Source: Candidatus Methylophosphatis roskildensis
Lineage (GTDB): Bacteria > Pseudomonadota > Gammaproteobacteria > Burkholderiales > Rhodocyclaceae
DNA: 64,000 bases
Direction: 5' to 3'
Assembly: GCA_016708905.1 (NCBI GenBank)
Contig: JADJEV010000003.1
Span: forward strand, 682,001-746,000
In this document: piece by piece, positions 62,001 to 64,000 of the stretch
How positions within the stretch are numbered: position 1 is the first letter of the stretch
Layout: each line of letters starts with the position of its first letter
Made by a program: the position numbers and the translations under genes
The notes under the pieces: generated by a model
Databases searched by the model: none
What the model saw: only the letters and a program-made list of their open reading frames with translations
What the model was told of the DNA's origin: nothing

Positions 62001-64000
62001 AATGCTTCGACCCGTGAGTGCGACATTGCCGAATAGGCCGACCCAGTCGAACACAGGCTGGGGAAACACCTCCGAGACCCGCATGCCGACGATTTCGGAA
62101 GGTTCTCGGTCGGTGATCCTGCCGTAAGTATTGTTGGCGGCGAGAAATAGGTAGTCCACCGGCTTGCCGGCATCGTTGGCAACGACCTCGTGCAGGGCGA
62201 ATCCGCTCTGCAGGTGCTCGAACAGCGCGCGGTAGCGCGCCTCGCTTTCGCGCAAGGCTTGCTCGGCCCGCATCTCCACCGTGATGTCATGGGCCAGGCC
62301 GCGCACGATCGGCTCTGGAACGCCTTGCGTGCGCAGGGAATTGTGGTATTTCCACAGGCGTCTTTCCCCCGATTTTGTCCGTATTGCCATCACGCCGCTG
62401 GCACTGCCGTTATGCTGGATGTTAGCGAGGTACGCTTCGAACTGGACCTGATATGGCTGGGCCATGAGTTCGCGCATATTCATACCGAGTAGTTCGCCGA
62501 GCGCGTAACCCAGCGACCGCGCGGAGGACGGGTTGGCGAACAGAATACGGCCTTGCAGATCGTGCGTGCAGATGAGGTCGTCTATGTTGTCCACAAGATC
62601 GCGGAAACGCTCTTCGCTCTCCTGCAGCGCCGCCTGGCTCCGACGCGATGCCGTGACGTCGCGGCCGATGCACAGCACCCCGATCAGCTGGTCCGCGCCG
62701 TCGAACATGGGGGTCTTGATCACTTCCACCAACTCCCGGTGGCCGTCGTTGGCGAAGGTCAGTTCCTCTTCGATGATCGTCGGCCCGCCGGCGGCCATGG
62801 CCGCACGGTCATTGGCGTGGAAGAAATCGGCCTGTTCCTTGTCCACGAAGTCGTAATCGGTCTTACCCCGAATACCGTCTTCTGGCACACCGTACATCCG
62901 CGCAAAGCGCGAATTGCACATGATGTACGTGCTCTGGGGATCCTTCAGCCAGACCAGATCCGGCAGCGTCCGGATCAGGGTCTCGAAGAAATTGCGCTCC
63001 CGCTCCAGGCCGAGTTCGAAACTTTTACGCTCCGTAATGTCGGTCCAGGCGCCGACCACCTCTTTCGGCCGGCCGGCCGTGTCCCAAGTCAGCCGCATCT
63101 CATCCCTGAACCAAAGATAACCGCCGTCGCGATGGGCGAAGCGGTATTCGTGCACGACGTGCTCGCCGGTTAGAACCCGTCCGCTCGCTGCGGTTGCGGC
63201 CTCGCGATCCTCTGGATGAAGGCCGGCGAACCACCAACCCGACTCCAATGCCTCGGCCGGCGCATAGCCGAGAATCCGCGCAACGTTGTCGCTTACTTCG
63301 ATCGGCAACAGCATGCCATCGCAGGGTTGAAGCGAGTAAAGGATGGTTGGGCTGGCTTCCGACAGGTGCTGTAGCCGCTCCGCCGTGACCAGCAGGGCGC
63401 GTTGCGCCTGGCCACGCGCGACGCGATCGCGCAGCGCCTGGATACCGTGGGCAAGATTGCTCGCCAGTTCGACGAGAAGTTTTGTCTCGTCGGCATCGAA
63501 GGCATCCATCTGGACCGAATAGATGGTCAGCGCACCGAGGCAAACGGTCCCATCTAGCATCAGCGGCAATGCAATGGCCGAGGCAAGGCCATGCCGCCGG
63601 GCAGCCGTGCGCCACGGCGCGAAGCGCGGGCTGGTTTGCAGATTCCGCTCCACCACCAGACGCTGTTCGCGGATGGCGGTGCCGACCGGGCCCTGCCCGT
63701 ACTCGGTATCCGCCCAGACGACGCGGATTGACTCGAGGTAACCTTCTCTGGTGCTGGCCTGCGCCGCAGGGCGCACGGTACAAGCCTCGTCGGCTTCGGC
63801 AAAGCCCACCCAGGCCAGCCGAAAGCCGCCGATGTCAATCAGACGTGCGCAGATCGAATCGAGCAACGACTTCTCGCTGGTGGCGCTGACGAGGCACGTA
63901 TTACATGCCGTCAGCACCTGGTACATCCGGTTGAGCCGGTGCAATTCGGCGTGGGACCGTATCACCCCGTCCTGCATCCGCAGAAGGGGCGAGATGACGA
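58992..64000 (-). CDS. Hybrid histidine kinase: GAF, six PAS, HisKA, HATPase, two REC, HPt
   Basis: At least 1,661 residues; the frame remains open to the window edge and the ATG at 63977 has no ribosome-binding site, so the protein probably begins outside. Order: GAF (residues 30-180 from that Met), six PAS domains, for example around LPDLVWLKDPQ, IDDLICTHDLQGRI, GEGVYGVNHKGRC and ESVVITDLDARIEY, HisKA with the phospho-accepting His in MSHELRTPMNG, HATPase (NLAGNAVKF, DNGIGM, GGTGLGLSI), a degenerate receiver, a full receiver (LVLTDCHMPNMDGFE) and a C-terminal HPt (AHKLKSSART). No membrane segment is visible, so it senses inside the cell. Confidence 0.93.
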   Translation of the reverse strand, partial: VISPLLRMQDGVIRSHAELHRLNRMYQVLTACNTCLVSATSEKSLLDSICARLIDIGGFRLAWVGFAEADEACTVRPAAQASTREGYLESIRVVWADTEYGQGPVGTAIREQRLVVERNLQTSPRFAPWRTAARRHGLASAIALPLMLDGTVCLGALTIYSVQMDAFDADETKLLVELASNLAHGIQALRDRVARGQAQRALLVTAERLQHLSEASPTILYSLQPCDGMLLPIEVSDNVARILGYAPAEALESGWWFAGLHPEDREAATAASGRVLTGEHVVHEYRFAHRDGGYLWFRDEMRLTWDTAGRPKEVVGAWTDITERKSFELGLERERNFFETLIRTLPDLVWLKDPQSTYIMCNSRFARMYGVPEDGIRGKTDYDFVDKEQADFFHANDRAAMAAGGPTIIEEELTFANDGHRELVEVIKTPMFDGADQLIGVLCIGRDVTASRRSQAALQESEERFRDLVDNIDDLICTHDLQGRILFANPSSARSLGYALGELLGMNMRELMAQPYQVQFEAYLANIQHNGSASGVMAIRTKSGERRLWKYHNSLRTQGVPEPIVRGLAHDITVEMRAEQALRESEARYRALFEHLQSGFALHEVVANDAGKPVDYLFLAANNTYGRITDREPSEIVGMRVSEVFPQPVFDWVGLFGNVALTGRSIHLERHVEVARRWYELTAYQPAPGQVAVVVQDITERKRAEAAVLESDARHRTVLSALGEGVYGVNHKGRCTFINRAASAMLGVAEQDVLGQDLHTLFHHHGANGQPYPHANCPIVHCLRDGLVRRLEEWFFDRDGNGFPVEMVVSPIADGDGRRGAVVAFRDISARRRAEDDLRKLSLAVEQSPESVVITDLDARIEYVNEAFLRNTGYVRDEVIGKNPRVLHSGNTPAATYQDLWATLADGLPWKGEFFNRRKDGSEYVELAIVAPIRQPDGRISHYLAVKEDITERKRIAAELNQHRHHLEKLVSERTAQLGQARERAESANRAKSAFLATMSHELRTPMNGVLGMIDLLHQSELNPDQRDMMGTVSESAHSLLGIIDDILDFSKIEAGKLNLDMVPVSIAQVVEGVAETLAPIALKKNVELLLFCDPGIPQWVRADPVRLRQVLFNLAGNAVKFTGTEDGKAGKVVIRADLEESAGKKILVRMRVIDNGIGMSEDSVAKLFQPFMQAENSTTRRFGGTGLGLSISMRLAHLMGGAIEVHSTPGVGSSFSVAFEFEGAQGTPAAVPQFDLAKLAVVVFAPGENLREILVRYLEHSGAQVLAAQQPDDAVKHASAAMRTGIPWVVVVADVGRDTAFAAALRNRFSDAPELAGTRFVMIERGRRHTARLQGPDCVSLDANAMGRRALQQAVAVAAGRASPEPREDQAKRLLPASRLPSIDEAEAAGRLILAAEDNKTNQKVIERQLHLLGYAVQIAGDGQEALLMWQRRRYGLVLTDCHMPNMDGFELTAALRREQDGSGVRTPIIAITANALKGEDQRCLAAGMDDYLSKPVQLVALRDTVARWLPAGQASRPLAEATEPAEPSAAAQAQPQPLAAAVNPDALKEIVGDDPAVVAEFLSDFVITAGEAVAELQAAYAKRGGHEVGAVAHKLKSSARTVGADALADLCLELEQAGKTEDWTVIDTSMSMLAPCFEAVERFIGTFVGQGGQNEVTQLELAMPTA

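Noticed and set aside
58911..62036. 1,041-codon open frame on the plus strand
   Set aside because: It lies opposite the histidine kinase and its text has no domain pattern; it is a GC-rich shadow of the kinase gene.
1..64000. CRISPR arrays, tRNA and rRNA genes
   Set aside because: No regularly spaced short repeats were seen and no cloverleaf or rRNA-like sequence was recognised in the reading.

Overview
The window looks like accessory DNA of a GC-rich betaproteobacterium (Rhodocyclales or Burkholderiales type). This is inferred from codon bias, Shine-Dalgarno-led starts, the insertion-sequence families present (IS110, IS4, ISNCY/ISDol1-like, IS91-like remnants, a RIT element) and a very large PAS-rich hybrid kinase. 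No rRNA, tRNA or CRISPR array was seen. Much of the left half reads like the maintenance and DNA-processing part of an integrative element or large plasmid; the right half is closer to chromosomal cargo with stress, redox and signalling genes.

Layout. 1-4.2 kb: the end of an unknown gene, two secreted proteins of unknown role and a patatin-like lipase. 4.2-6.8 kb: the 3' remnant of a RecD-type helicase, cut at a 25-bp-arm palindrome, then a complete DinG-like Fe-S helicase. 6.8-15.7 kb: inserted cargo with a 501-aa unknown protein, an ISKra4-like scrap, a molybdopterin oxidoreductase, a decayed IS91 transposase and a di-haem cytochrome c peroxidase, ending at a second copy of the palindrome. 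16.2-25.8 kb: an operon with a protein resembling phage recombination directionality factors, an SbcD-like phosphoesterase and an SbcC-like ATPase. The sbcC gene is split by a Recombinase-In-Trio (RIT) element that itself carries a decayed second sbcC C-terminus.

25.8-37 kb: many small genes typical of mobile elements. They include RadC, a ribbon-helix-helix protein, a duplicated 78-aa gene with duplicated promoters, a SRAP/HMCES protein, an HNH lipoprotein, a NERD-domain protein, an Excalibur protein, a secreted thermonuclease and a PsiF-repeat protein. Two leader sequences here (upstream of radC and of a translationally coupled mini-gene pair) share a 23-bp block and a GGTGTTCCC segment that can pair either upstream or with the ribosome-binding site. 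They look like a family of regulatory leader RNAs. 37-42 kb: a short-chain dehydrogenase, a LysR regulator divergent from an MFS exporter, and a quinone oxidoreductase. 42-45.1 kb: mobile scraps, a foreign-looking two-part gene and a VapBC-like toxin-antitoxin pair.

45.5-51.0 kb holds a five-gene chaperone operon: an 822-aa repeat protein, a mini J-domain protein without the HPD motif, a divergent GrpE, an Hsp70 and a zinc-ribbon protein, all overlapping or nearly abutting. It is the best candidate here for an under-described system. 51.2-57.9 kb is an insertion-sequence graveyard: an IS110 copy, a broken integrase-core transposase, and an IS4 element inserted with a 9-bp target duplication into the end of an ISNCY element. 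58.0-64.0 kb has a response regulator facing a 1,660-residue six-PAS hybrid histidine kinase, with an internally deleted REC-EAL relic between them.
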